Shown: one piece after another, positions 32,352 through 41,887 of the stretch
Position numbering within the stretch: position 1 is the first letter of the stretch
How the letters are laid out: every line of letters begins with the position of its first letter
Assembly: GCA_035308365.1 (NCBI GenBank)
Contig: DATGGU010000151.1
Span: 28,832-92,831, forward strand
DNA length: 64,000 bases
Source: PALSA-505 sp035308365
GTDB lineage: Bacteria; Actinomycetota; Actinomycetes; Streptosporangiales; Streptosporangiaceae
Reading direction: 5' to 3'
Made by a program: the position numbers and the translations under genes
Notes under the pieces: model-generated
Told to the model about the DNA's origin: nothing
Databases searched by the model: none
What the model saw: only the letters and a program-made list of their open reading frames with translations

Positions 32352-33295
32352 GCCCACAGCTGGCCTTCGAGTTTGGCTTCGGCTTCCTCTTCGGTACCGC
32401 TGTAGGCGCCGGTGGACAGGTACTTCCAGCCGCCGTCGGCGATCACCAGCGCGATGTCGGCCCGCTCGCCCGCGGCGGCGGCCTTCGCGGCGATGGAGAT
32501 GGCGGCGTGCAGCGCGCAGCCGGATGAGATGCCGGCGAAGATGCCCTCGACCGCGAGCAGTTCGCGGGTACGGTGCAGCGCGTCGGCAGTGGACACCGAG
32601 AACCGCCTGGTCAGCACCGACGGATCGTACAGCTCCGGGACGAAGCCCTCGTCCACGTTGCGCAGCCCGTAGACCAGCTCGCCGTAGCGTGGCTCGGCGG
32701 CCACGATCTGCACGCCGGGGCAGTGGTCGCGCAGGAAGCGGCCGGTGCCCATCAGGGTTCCCGTGGTGCCGAGGCCGGCCACGAAGTGGGTGATCTCCGG
32801 CAGGTCGGCCAGCAGCTCGGGACCGGTGGTCTCGTAGTGCGCGCGGGCGTTGGCCTCGTTGCCGTACTGGTAGAGCATCACCCAGTCGGGATGCTCGGCG
32901 GCGATCTTCTTGGCCACCCGGACGGCCTCGTTGGAGCCGCCCGCGGCCGGCGAGAAGATGACCTCGGCGCCGTACATGGCGAGCAACTGCCTGCGCTCCA
33001 CCGAGGTGTTCTCCGGCATCACACAGGTCATCCGGTAGCCGCGCAGCTTCGCCACCATGGCCAGGGAGATGCCGGTGTTACCCGAGGTCGGCTCCAGGAT
33101 CATGCAGCCGGGCGAGAGCAGGCCCTCCTTCTCCGCCTGTTCGATCATGTAGAACGCGGCGCGGTCCTTGACCGAGCCGGTCGGGTTCCTGTCCTCCAGC
33201 TTGGCCCACAGCCGGACACCGGGCGCGGGCGACAGCCTGGGCAGCCCGACCAGGGGGGTACGGCCCAGCGAGTCGAGCAGCGAGTCGTAGCGCAT
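32348..33295 (-). CDS. cysM: O-phosphoserine sulfhydrylase CysM
   Basis: A 315-residue PLP enzyme starting at MRYDSLLDSLGRTPLV. The PLP lysine is in NPTGSVKDRAAFYM, with EPTSGNTGISLA and GLGTTGTLMGTGRF as the other hallmarks. The lid region and the C-terminal KYLSTGAYSGTEEEAEAKLEGQLWA resemble the mycobacterial CysM that uses O-phosphoserine and thiocarboxylated CysO. With cysO and mec next to it, this is the CysO-dependent cysteine route. Confidence 0.95.
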   Translation of the reverse strand: MRYDSLLDSLGRTPLVGLPRLSPAPGVRLWAKLEDRNPTGSVKDRAAFYMIEQAEKEGLLSPGCMILEPTSGNTGISLAMVAKLRGYRMTCVMPENTSVERRQLLAMYGAEVIFSPAAGGSNEAVRVAKKIAAEHPDWVMLYQYGNEANARAHYETTGPELLADLPEITHFVAGLGTTGTLMGTGRFLRDHCPGVQIVAAEPRYGELVYGLRNVDEGFVPELYDPSVLTRRFSVSTADALHRTRELLAVEGIFAGISSGCALHAAISIAAKAAAAGERADIALVIADGGWKYLSTGAYSGTEEEAEAKLEGQLWA

Positions 33296-33314
33296 CCCGT
33301 GAACCAGAAGGAAC

Positions 33315-33641
33315 TCAGGCAGCCGGGCCGCGCCCGCCGCCGGCCGCCACGCCGCCGCCGCGGGCCGCCGCGCCGCCGGCGACCGCGGGCAGGACGGTGA
33401 CCGTGTCGCCGTCCTGGAGCGGCGTTTCCAGGCCGCCGAGGAAGCGGACATCCTCGTCGTTGAGGTAGACGTTCACGAACCGCCGCAGCCCGGCGTCGTC
33501 GACCAGCCGGGCGCGCAGGCCGCCGTGCCGGGCCTCCAGGTCGGTAAGCAGCTCGGCCAGCGTGGCTCCCGAGCCCTCGACCGACTTGGCCCCGTCGGTG
33601 TAGGTGCGCAGAATCGTCGGGATACGGACCTCGATGGCCAT
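33315..33641 (-). CDS. cysO: Sulfur-carrier protein CysO with C-terminal extension beyond the GG
   Basis: A 108-residue ubiquitin-like (MoaD/ThiS) carrier from ATG with GGAG upstream. MAIEVRIPTILRTYTDG and VNVYLNDEDVRFLGGLETPL are CysO-like, and VTVLPAVAGG at 81-90 is the usual C-terminus. The frame continues 18 residues past the Gly89-Gly90 pair in a Gly/Ala-rich tail (AAARGGGVAAGGGRGPAA), so the diglycine would have to be exposed by proteolysis before activation. The JAMM peptidase gene mec lies just upstream. Confidence 0.9.
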   Translation of the reverse strand: MAIEVRIPTILRTYTDGAKSVEGSGATLAELLTDLEARHGGLRARLVDDAGLRRFVNVYLNDEDVRFLGGLETPLQDGDTVTVLPAVAGGAAARGGGVAAGGGRGPAA

Positions 33642-33760
33642 GCGGTGCTCCAGTATCAGGTGGTGATAGCGGTCTGGCACGCCGCCGTGCGGCGCATGCG
33701 CCATGGAGACGCGACGCGGGTGCCGGGCCTCCAGGCATCACAACCCGCCGCCCGCCGGGA

Positions 33761-34171
33761 TCATTCCTCGGTGACGCGGACCTCCTCCTCGGTCACCGCG
33801 TCATCGCGGATCCGGAACGAGCGGAACTCGGTCCGCTCGCTGTCCCTGGTGGAAACGAGCACGTAGTGGGCGCCGGGCTCGCTCGCGTAGGAGATGTCGG
33901 TGCGGGACGGGTAGGCCTCGGTGGCCGTGTGCGAGTGGTAGATGACCACGGGATCCTCGTCCCGGTCATCCATCTCCCGCCACACCTGCAACTGCTCCAG
34001 CGAATCGAACCGGTAGAACGTGGGGGAACGCTCGGCGTTCATCATCGGGATGAACCGCTCGGCCCGGTCGCTCCCGGCCGGCCCGGCGATCACGCCGCAC
34101 GCCTCGTCCGGGTGGTCCGCCCGCGCATGCGCGACGATCTTGTCGTACAGCGTCCGGCTGATCGTCAGCAT
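33761..34171 (-). CDS. mec: JAMM-type metallopeptidase Mec (cysteine release from CysO-Cys)
   Basis: A 136-residue M67 peptidase. The zinc motif is intact: Glu23 in DEACGVIAG and HSHTATEAYPSRTD at 79-92 (His79, His81, Ser89, Asp92). It hydrolyses the CysO-cysteine adduct; given the tailed CysO here it may also trim the carrier precursor. The family's C-terminal acidic tail is present (TEEEVRVTEE). Confidence 0.93.
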   Translation of the reverse strand: MLTISRTLYDKIVAHARADHPDEACGVIAGPAGSDRAERFIPMMNAERSPTFYRFDSLEQLQVWREMDDRDEDPVVIYHSHTATEAYPSRTDISYASEPGAHYVLVSTRDSERTEFRSFRIRDDAVTEEEVRVTEE

Positions 34172-34210
34172 GGTCCCGAGAGTACCCGGAGCCGCCGGAC
34201 GCTCCGCCCC

Positions 34211-34282
34211 CGGTGGCTAGCAGAGCGCGTCGCCCGGTGGCTAGCAGAGCGCGTCGCCCGGTGGTTAGGAGAGCGCGTCCAC
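34211..34282. repeat. 24-bp tandem repeat at the 3' end of the DUF2017 gene
   Basis: Three copies of a 24-bp unit (CGGTGGCTAGCAGAGCGCGT plus CGCC). The copy from 34259 is the true gene end with its TAA; the other two are in-frame duplicates, each bringing its own stop (TAG). Confidence 0.85.
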
Positions 34283-34843
34283 CAGCGTGCCCAGCAGGAA
34301 CGACAGCCAGTCGTAGATCCACAACGCGGCCGCCTGCGGGCCGCCCTGCTCGGCCCGCCGGTCCATTTCCTCCGGGTCCTCGCTGACGTCCAGCCGGACT
34401 CCCAGCGCAAGCCTGACGTCGTTGATCGAGCGCAGCCAGGCCTGGGCCTGGTCCGCGGTGAGCCGGACCTCGCCGCCTTCCTCGGGCAGCGTGTCCAGCA
34501 CGGTCCGGGCGGCGGCCACCTTGCCCGAGCGCAGGCCGCGCTCGGTGTACCGGCGGAACTCGGCCGAGGCGTCCTGGTCGCCGGTGTAAGCGTCGGGCAG
34601 CAGCCGGGCCAGCGCCGGGTCATCGGGCAGCTCGGAGTTCTCGCTCAGGCCGAGCATCTCCGCGAGTGAATCCGCACCTCGCGGCCCGGAGTTCCCCACG
34701 GAGTCCTCGCCCAGCAGATCGGCCACCTGGCCGACCAGGCCGCGCAGCAACTGCGCCTCGGTGGTGGCGAACCGCGCGGTGGCACCGCCCCGGCGCACCC
34801 GGCGGAAACCGGCCATGTCGCCGGAGCCGCCCTGTTCAGTCAT
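34265..34843 (-). CDS. DUF2017 family protein
   Basis: A 192-residue protein. FRRVRRGGATARFATTEAQLLRGL-type start, DPALARLLPDAY, EFRRYTERGLR and a C-terminal WLRSINDVRLALGVRLDV with YDWLSFLLGTLVDALS match DUF2017, a helical actinobacterial family found between clpS and mec. The function is unknown; the fixed neighbourhood suggests a link with ClpS-dependent proteolysis. The start lies 4 bp after the clpS stop. Confidence 0.88.
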   Translation of the reverse strand: MTEQGGSGDMAGFRRVRRGGATARFATTEAQLLRGLVGQVADLLGEDSVGNSGPRGADSLAEMLGLSENSELPDDPALARLLPDAYTGDQDASAEFRRYTERGLRSGKVAAARTVLDTLPEEGGEVRLTADQAQAWLRSINDVRLALGVRLDVSEDPEEMDRRAEQGGPQAAALWIYDWLSFLLGTLVDALS

Positions 34844-34846
34844 GTC

Positions 34847-35137
34847 TTAACGGTCCTGGGACACGGTGGCCCACAGTCCATAGCCGTGCAGGATCTCCAC
34901 GTCGCGTTCCATCTCCTCGCGCGGCCCGGCCGCGACAACCGCCTTGCCCTTGTGGTGCACGTCCAGCATGAGCCGCTCCGCCTTGCGCTTCGGGTAGCCG
35001 AAGACCTGCTGGAACACGTAGGTCACGTAGGTCATGAGGTTGACCGGATCGTTCCACACGATGGTGATCCACGGTATGTCCGGCGTGGTGTCCTGGTCAG
35101 ACTGCGGGAGATCCACCTCGGCTGGCGCAACGCTCAC
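34847..35137 (-). CDS. clpS: ATP-dependent Clp protease adaptor ClpS
   Basis: A 96-residue adaptor that delivers N-degron substrates to ClpCP/ClpAP. The substrate-pocket motif WNDPVNLMTYVTYVF (Asn-Asp and the M of the gatekeeper region) and VHHKGKAVVAAG are intact. An unstructured N-terminal tail of ~20 residues precedes the fold as usual. It is divergent from pncB. Confidence 0.95.
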   Translation of the reverse strand: MSVAPAEVDLPQSDQDTTPDIPWITIVWNDPVNLMTYVTYVFQQVFGYPKRKAERLMLDVHHKGKAVVAAGPREEMERDVEILHGYGLWATVSQDR

Positions 35138-35172
35138 CGCATACTCACCTCCTCAAGTCTAGTCTTCCACTC

Positions 35173-36504
35173 GTGAGCAGTCCTGGGATCAGCGAGGCCG
35201 ACCGGCCCAGCACCGCGCTACTGACCGACCACTACGAGCTGACCATGCTCCAGGCGGCGCTGCGCAGCGGGGCGGCCAGGCGGCGCGCGGTCTTCGAGGT
35301 GTTCGCCCGTCACCTGCCGCACGGCCGCAGATATGGCGTTGTCGCGGGCACCGGCCGGTTCCTCGACGCCCTGGAGCGGTTCCGGTTCGGCCCAGCGGAG
35401 CTGGACTTCCTGCGCGAGGGCGCCGTGGTGGACGAGCCTACCCTCGACTACCTCAAGTCATACCGCTTCACCGGGGACATCTGGGGCTATGCGGAAGGCG
35501 AGTGCTACTTCCCCGGCTCGCCCATCCTCGTGGTGCAGGCGACGTTCGCCGAGGCCGTGCTGCTCGAAACGATCATCCTGTCGATCTTCAACCACGACTG
35601 CGCGATCGCGTCCGCCGCGTCCCGGATGGTGACCGCCGCGGGCGGCCGTCCGCTGATCGAGATGGGATCCCGGCGCACCCACGAGTACGCCGCCGTGGCC
35701 AGCGCCAGGGCAGCCTATATCGCCGGCTTCGACACCACATCGAACCTGCAGGCCAGGCGGGAATTCGGGGTGCCGAGCGCCGGGACCAGCGCGCACGCAT
35801 TCACGCTGCTGCACGACAGCGAGCGGCACGCCTTCGCCACCCAGCTGGAGGCGCTCGGCCCCGGGACCACACTCCTGGTGGACACCTTCGACGTGCCCCG
35901 GGCGGTGCGGACCGCCGTGGAGCTGGCCGGTCCCGAGCTCGGCGCGGTGCGGATCGACAGCGGCGACCTGCCCAGCCTGGCCCGCCAGGTCCGTACGCTG
36001 CTCGACGACCTGGGAGCCACCAAGACGAAGATCGTGCTGACCGGCGACCTGGACGAGTTCTCGATCGCGGCGCTCGGCACCATCCCGGTTGACGGTTACG
36101 GTGTGGGCACCGCGCTGGTCACCGGCTCGGGCGCCGCCACGGCGGCGCTGGTCTACAAGCTGGTGGCCCGCGCCGACTCCGAAGACAGCACCGCGCTGCG
36201 CCCGATGGCCAAGCGTTCGGTGGGCAAGCCGGGCCGTGGCGGCCGCAAGTGGGCGGTGCGGCACCGTGATGAGGAGGGGACGGCGCTGTCCGAACTGATC
36301 ACGCTGGCCCCGCCGGATGTGGGACCGCATGACCGGGCGCTGCTGCAGCCGCTGGTGCGACGCGGCGAGATCATCGGCAGCCAGAGCGCCCAGGCCGCCA
36401 GGGAGCGGCACCGCCAGGCGATCGCCGAACTGCCCGGCTACGCCCTGCAGCTCTCCCGGGGCTACCCGGCCATCTCCACCGTGTTCGGCCCCGATGGTGA
36501 GTAA
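35173..36504 (+). CDS. pncB: Nicotinate phosphoribosyltransferase
   Basis: A 443-residue enzyme of NAD salvage making NaMN from nicotinate and PRPP. TDHYELTMLQAAL at the start, IEMGSRRTHEYAAVASARAA (with the phospho-accepting His region), FDVPRAV, VRIDSGDLPSLA and the glycine-rich GYGVGTALVTGSGA are family motifs. The GTG start is 35 bp from the divergent clpS start. pncA follows ~320 bp downstream in the same direction. Confidence 0.95.
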   Translation: MSSPGISEADRPSTALLTDHYELTMLQAALRSGAARRRAVFEVFARHLPHGRRYGVVAGTGRFLDALERFRFGPAELDFLREGAVVDEPTLDYLKSYRFTGDIWGYAEGECYFPGSPILVVQATFAEAVLLETIILSIFNHDCAIASAASRMVTAAGGRPLIEMGSRRTHEYAAVASARAAYIAGFDTTSNLQARREFGVPSAGTSAHAFTLLHDSERHAFATQLEALGPGTTLLVDTFDVPRAVRTAVELAGPELGAVRIDSGDLPSLARQVRTLLDDLGATKTKIVLTGDLDEFSIAALGTIPVDGYGVGTALVTGSGAATAALVYKLVARADSEDSTALRPMAKRSVGKPGRGGRKWAVRHRDEEGTALSELITLAPPDVGPHDRALLQPLVRRGEIIGSQSAQAARERHRQAIAELPGYALQLSRGYPAISTVFGPDGE

Positions 36505-36706
36505 CGTCTACAGCAGCCAGGCTCAGCCGGGCTTCCGCCAGGTCGATACCCACAACCTGACCGCAGCGCGCAGCCAGCCGCCGGACGAGCAGCCCGTCCC
36601 CGCAGCCGGCATCCAGCGCCCGCCCACAGCCCGGCGGCACGGCCCGCAAGACCAGCCGCTGATAGTGGATGTTGTGGTTCCAGTAGCCGGGCCGCTCAGC
36701 GTCCAC
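36500..36706 (-). pseudogene. N-terminal remnant of a class I methyltransferase
   Basis: From a GTG with GGAGG upstream, the frame gives ERPGYWNHNIHYQRLVLRAV and SAM motif I ALDAGCGDGLLVRRLA followed by GIDLAEARL, i.e. the first ~60 residues of a SAM-dependent methyltransferase. The frame then runs antisense into the pncB 3' end and loses similarity. The rest of the gene was deleted, probably when this segment became joined to pncB. Confidence 0.7.
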
Positions 36707-36724
36707 CCCTCCATTCTCCAGGCG

Positions 36725-36788
36725 GTCGATGTGCCCTTTGACCGCCTCTGGTGGCGGTCGATGCGGCCATCGACACCCTTCGTGTGAC
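36725..36788. repeat. Two copies of a dispersed 32-bp repeat
   Basis: Units start at 36725 and 36757 (GTCGATGTGCC, then ACCGCCTCTGGTGGCG). They match the 32-bp tandem array at 63809-63980 in length and pattern. They lie between the methyltransferase remnant and pncA. Confidence 0.6.
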
Positions 36789-36828
36789 CGTGGCCGGGAT
36801 GCGAAGGCTGGCAAGGTACGGTCGGGAC

Positions 36829-37389
36829 ATGCGCGCTCTCATCATCGTCGACGTGCAAAACGACTTCTGCGAGGGCGGCTCGCTGGCCGTGACCGGCGGC
36901 GCGGCGGTAGCCAGCGCGATCACGGCTTACCTGGCCGCGCACGGCGGCGATTACAGCCAGGTCGTGGCCACCCGGGACCACCACATAGATCCTGGTGATC
37001 ACTTTTCCGATCACCCGGACTACGCGGCCTCCTGGCCGCCGCACTGCGTCGTGGGCACACCCGGCGAGCACTTCCACCCCAACCTGGACACCAGCGGTCT
37101 TGCCGCGGTCTTCCTCAAGGGTGAGCACGCGGCCGCCTACAGCGGCTTCGAGGGCGTGGACGAGGCCGGCAAGCCCCTGGCCGGCTGGCTGCGCGACCAT
37201 GGCATCACCGACGTGGATGTGGCCGGCATCGCCACCGACTACTGTGTCCGCGCCACCGCCACCGACGCAATCCGCGAAGGCTTCGCCACCCGCGTCCTTC
37301 TCCCCCTCACCGCAGGCGTCGCGGCCGAGAGCACAGCCCAGGCCCTGGCCGGGCTGCGCGCCGCTGGAGCAGAGCTGAGGCCGGGGTAA
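36829..37389 (+). CDS. pncA: Nicotinamidase/pyrazinamidase
   Basis: A 186-residue cysteine hydrolase turning nicotinamide into nicotinate for the neighbouring PncB. The triad is visible: Asp8 in IIVDVQNDF, Lys97 in FLKGEH and Cys139 in ATDYCVRA, with metal-site residues in DHHIDPGDHFSDH. The ATG at 36829 is chosen because the Asp8 strand begins right there; the frame is open upstream through a repeat region. Confidence 0.94.
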   Translation: MRALIIVDVQNDFCEGGSLAVTGGAAVASAITAYLAAHGGDYSQVVATRDHHIDPGDHFSDHPDYAASWPPHCVVGTPGEHFHPNLDTSGLAAVFLKGEHAAAYSGFEGVDEAGKPLAGWLRDHGITDVDVAGIATDYCVRATATDAIREGFATRVLLPLTAGVAAESTAQALAGLRAAGAELRPG

Positions 37390-37469
37390 ATTGGTCAGAT
37401 CTGTGCAGCGTCCAGTCCCGTGGGTAAACGACTACAGGACTGGACGGGAGTGAACCATGAGACGTGTAA

Positions 37470-37667
37470 CACAAGGGTTGGTGGCTGTGGCTGTGGCTGT
37501 GGCGGCGACGCGAGTATCCCGGCTGGCGATGCTGGCGAGCCGTCTCGGGGCTCTATCATGCCCGCCGGGCCGATGCCAAGCCTGGCGACCCCGCCTCCGT
37601 CAAAGGCGAGGATCCGCTCGACTTGCGCGACCAGATCCGCCGCACCGAAGCGCTCGGACAACTCTGA
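37470..37667 (+). pseudogene. Trp-rich ORF fragment without start codon
   Basis: An open frame of ~65 codons reads WRRREYPGWRCWRAV, then YHARRADAKPGDPASVKGED and PLDLRDQIRRTEALGQL before a stop. The last part has coding-like composition and charged helices, but upstream it dissolves into a WLWLWLW repeat from TGGCTG slippage with stops just before. It is probably the decayed 3' end of a gene. No family is recognised. Confidence 0.35.
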
Positions 37668-37751
37668 ACATCAGCCAGGCCAGCCCGGCCCCACCCGTCT
37701 CGGGCTCAGCACCGCCGCAGACGGAAACGCGCGGCTCTGGGTGGATGAGCC

Positions 37752-38006
37752 CTACTCGCCGGAAGGCAGCGACTCGTAGATTTTCTGGCAGTCCGGGCAG
37801 ACAGGGAAGCGCTTGGGATCTCTGGACGGGACCCAGACCTTGCCACACAGGGCTACCACAGGGGTACCGCTGACCGCGCTGTCCACGATCTTGCTCTTGT
37901 CGACGTAGTGGGCGAACCGCTCGTGGTCGCCGTCGCCGTGGGACAGGTCGGGCCGGGTGTCCCTGGCCGTGCCAGTGCGGCTGTCGGGAAGAATCTCGGT
38001 ACTCAC
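37752..38006 (-). CDS. DUF3039 family zinc-ribbon-like protein
   Basis: An 84-residue protein starting at GTG (VSTEILPDSRT). ERFAHYVDKSKIVDSAVSGTPVVALCG then KVWVPSRDPKRFPVCPDCQKIYE is the DUF3039 signature, with three cysteines that could bind a metal. It is common near YqgE in actinobacteria; the function is unknown. An upstream ATG at 38033 is less likely. Confidence 0.88.
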   Translation of the reverse strand: MSTEILPDSRTGTARDTRPDLSHGDGDHERFAHYVDKSKIVDSAVSGTPVVALCGKVWVPSRDPKRFPVCPDCQKIYESLPSGE

Positions 38007-38137
38007 AACCACCGAGTTTACGCGGCGGCCCAACCGGGCCGAGTCAGAGACTCGTTCAAACCAGTCCTGCGGGGTTCAACGGGCAGGACTGTGAACTCCT
38101 GTGGCCGGCCAGCCACTCGGAGTTCTGACGAAGCCTC

Positions 38138-38713
38138 TCAATTGAGCCGGGGGTCTTCCGGATAGGTCGCGACCAGGGCCAGCTCGCCACCCTGGCGGCG
38201 CAGCACAGCCTGCCAGAGGCGCTCCGGGTCGGCCATGAACGGGTCGGCGGGCTCGCCGGGCAGAACGTACCAGGCGCCCTCTTCGATCTCGGCTTCGAGC
38301 TGGCCGCTCCCCCAGCCGGCGTAGCCCGCGAACACGCGCAGCGAGGTTATCTCGGCCGCCAGCACCTGCGGCGGGGCCTCCAGGTCGACCAGGCCGATCC
38401 GGGACATCTCGGGAGGGCCGTCGAGGCCGCGCCAGCCGAGGGGTTCGCCTTCGCCACGAGCCAGGGCCAGCGCCAGGGCGCTGGTGGGCGCTACCGGCCC
38501 ACCGGTGAAGACGACGGACGGGCCGGTGGCCAGGTCGGTCCAGGGTTCGAGCACCTGCCCGACCGATACCTCGGTCGGGCGGTTCAGCACCACGCCCAGG
38601 GTGCCTTCGTTGGGCTCGTGCTCGACGACGAGAACTACCGTGCGCCGGAAGTTCGGGTCGCCCAGCATGGGCGTGGCGACGAGCAGCCGCCCGGCCCGGG
38701 TCGATTCGTGCAT
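38138..38713 (-). CDS. yqgE: YqgE/AlgH family protein
   Basis: A 191-residue protein. GRLLVATPMLGDPNFRRTVVL, GTLGVVLNRPTEV, FTGGPV and FAGYAGWGSGQLEAEI are the four classical UPF0301 blocks. The function is unknown despite structures. Transcribed leftward after the malic enzyme gene with a 20-bp gap, so possibly in one operon. Confidence 0.93.
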   Translation of the reverse strand: MHESTRAGRLLVATPMLGDPNFRRTVVLVVEHEPNEGTLGVVLNRPTEVSVGQVLEPWTDLATGPSVVFTGGPVAPTSALALALARGEGEPLGWRGLDGPPEMSRIGLVDLEAPPQVLAAEITSLRVFAGYAGWGSGQLEAEIEEGAWYVLPGEPADPFMADPERLWQAVLRRQGGELALVATYPEDPRLN

Positions 38714-38733
38714 GGCACCATCTTGGCTCAGAG

Positions 38734-40146
<1,413 letters not shown>

Positions 40147-40191
40147 CTGCCTCTCGTGCACCGCCGCCGTTGCGCCGCGTACCCTGCAAGG

Positions 40192-40653
40192 GTGGCACAT
40201 GCAAGAACGGCGGGGGCTGCCGCGGCATTCGACATCCCGCCGGAAATCGACGCGGCCAGGCTCCGGCAGGCGATCGCCCGGCTGTCCAGGCGGTTGCGCC
40301 GTCACCAGCTCGCCGGGCTGACCCCGACGCAGCTCGCCGCCCTGTACACCGTGGAGCAGTCCGGCCCGCTGCGGCTGAGCGACCTCGCGGCCGCCGAAGG
40401 GATCGCCCCATCCACGCTGACCCGGCTGGTCGCCGTGCTCGAGGAACGCGGCTACGTGCAGCGCTGCGCCGTGGCGGGCGATGCGCGGGCCAGCATGCTG
40501 ACCATCACACCGGAGGGGCACGAGGTACTCGACCGGATCCGGCAGGAGGCCACGACCGCGCTGGCCGGTGGCCTGGCCCTGCTCAGCCCGGAGGATCTCG
40601 CCGCCCTGGCGGCCGCCCTGCCCGCCATCGAGCAGCTCGCCGAGGGCGTTTAG
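40192..40653 (+). CDS. MarR-family transcriptional regulator
   Basis: A 153-residue protein from GTG after AAGG. LTPTQLAALYTVEQSGPLRLSDLAAAEGIAPSTLTRLVA is the MarR winged helix and VLEERGYVQRCAVAGDARASMLTITPEGHEVL the wing and dimer start. Divergence from malic enzyme over 45 bp makes that gene a candidate target. Its stop overlaps the convergent thioredoxin-like gene by 4 bp. Confidence 0.9.
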   Translation: MAHARTAGAAAAFDIPPEIDAARLRQAIARLSRRLRRHQLAGLTPTQLAALYTVEQSGPLRLSDLAAAEGIAPSTLTRLVAVLEERGYVQRCAVAGDARASMLTITPEGHEVLDRIRQEATTALAGGLALLSPEDLAALAAALPAIEQLAEGV

Positions 40654-41648
40654 AACAGCAAGCTGGACAAGGTGCCGCGGGCCTTGGTGACGCGCGGGTC
40701 CCGGGGCGGGAAGATCTCGAACAGGCTGAGCAGATGACGCCTTGCCTGGTCGCGTTCCTCGCCTGTGGTGCGCCTGATCGTGCCGAGCAGGCGGTCGAAG
40801 GCCTGGTCGATCTTGCCCACGGCCAGATCCAGGTCGGCGACCCGGCACTGCGCGGCCACGTCCTCGGGGTGCTCGGCGGCCTCGCGGCGGGCCCGCGCCT
40901 GGTCGTAGCCGTTCACCCGGCGGATCAGCTCGACCTGGGCCAGCCCGAGCTTGGCGACCGGGTCGTCCGGTGTGACGGCCAGTACCTCCCCGAACGCGGC
41001 CGTCGCACCGTCCAGGTCACCACGCTCCATCGCCTGCTGCGCCCGCTCGAACGCGGGGTTCGAGGGCATCCCGCCCGGCATCCGTGACTCGCGAGGGTCA
41101 CCGGGGCTGGCAGCAGCCTCACCCGGCTCGGCCCCCTTCGCGGCACCATCGGCCGGCGGACGCAGGCCGAGCTGCTCGGCGGCGGCAAGCACCTGGCCGA
41201 GCCACTCGCGTACCTGTGCCTCGGGCAGCGCGCCAAGGAAGCCGTCGACCATCTGGCCGGCGACCACGGCGACCACCATGGGGATGCTCTGCACCCGCAG
41301 GGCCGCGGCGAGCTGGGGGCTGGCGTCCACGTCCACCTTGGCCAGCACCCAGCTCCCGGCCGCCTCGGTGGCGAGCTTCTCCAGCACCGGGCTGAGTTGC
41401 TTGCACGGCCCGCACCACTCTGCCCACAGGTCCACGATCACCGGCACCGTGCGGGAGCGCTCCACCACGTCGGCGGCGAACGTCTCGTCGCTGGTGTCGA
41501 AGACGGCCAGCCCGGCCCCGTTGCCCGCGGTGGCCTGGTCAGCCGCGCGTGCCGCCTGCTGCTGCCTGCGCTGGGCGGCGGTCTGGCGCGCTCCGAGGTC
41601 GACCGCGCCATAGAGGGAGAACTGCTGAGGCTGCGACATACTCTTCAT
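40650..41648 (-). CDS. Thioredoxin-like TPR protein (CnoX/YbbN-type)
   Basis: A 332-residue protein (second ATG three codons in). The thioredoxin fold spans ~45-160 with WAEWCGPCKQ (Cys79, Cys82) intact, unlike E. coli CnoX, which lacks the redox pair. A TPR-like domain (NPAFERAQQAMERGDLDGATAA, then DDPVAKLGLAQVEL) fills the C-terminus. It is probably a redox chaperone handing proteins to chaperonins; the CxxC implies real thioredoxin activity. Confidence 0.9.
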   Translation of the reverse strand: MKSMSQPQQFSLYGAVDLGARQTAAQRRQQQAARAADQATAGNGAGLAVFDTSDETFAADVVERSRTVPVIVDLWAEWCGPCKQLSPVLEKLATEAAGSWVLAKVDVDASPQLAAALRVQSIPMVVAVVAGQMVDGFLGALPEAQVREWLGQVLAAAEQLGLRPPADGAAKGAEPGEAAASPGDPRESRMPGGMPSNPAFERAQQAMERGDLDGATAAFGEVLAVTPDDPVAKLGLAQVELIRRVNGYDQARARREAAEHPEDVAAQCRVADLDLAVGKIDQAFDRLLGTIRRTTGEERDQARRHLLSLFEIFPPRDPRVTKARGTLSSLLF

Positions 41649-41739
41649 CCTGCCCGATGGGTCCTTGTGCCGTTGTCACGCCAGCGCTACCCGGTCGACC
41701 GGATAGCAGCGCCCGGACACGGCGCTTATTCAGGTGTCC

Positions 41740-41840
41740 GGGTTCTTCAAGAAGCCCGCTCGGGTTGCCGCGCTGCTACCCGCACCGGCACTCGGGCACC
41801 CACAAATCGCCTGCCCTCGCCAGCCGGTCTTGAAGAACCC
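41740..41840. other. Long inverted repeat with 13-bp arms in a gene-free gap
   Basis: GGGTTCTTCAAGA (41740-41752) pairs exactly with TCTTGAAGAACCC (41828-41840) around 75 nt that are rich in smaller stems. It lies in the 239-bp gap between icmA and the thioredoxin-like gene, which otherwise shows no gene; it may end icmA transcription or be a structured leader for the downstream gene. Confidence 0.45.
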
Positions 41841-41887
41841 TCACGGTACTGCTGACGTCGCCGCACCATACCGCCGGGCCGCATGAG

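Noticed and set aside
35140..36830. Control of pncB and pncA by the Nudix regulator
   Set aside because: The CTTAnyGTC-N5-GACAnTAAG pattern was looked for upstream of both genes and not found, so an NAD-salvage regulon here is not supported.
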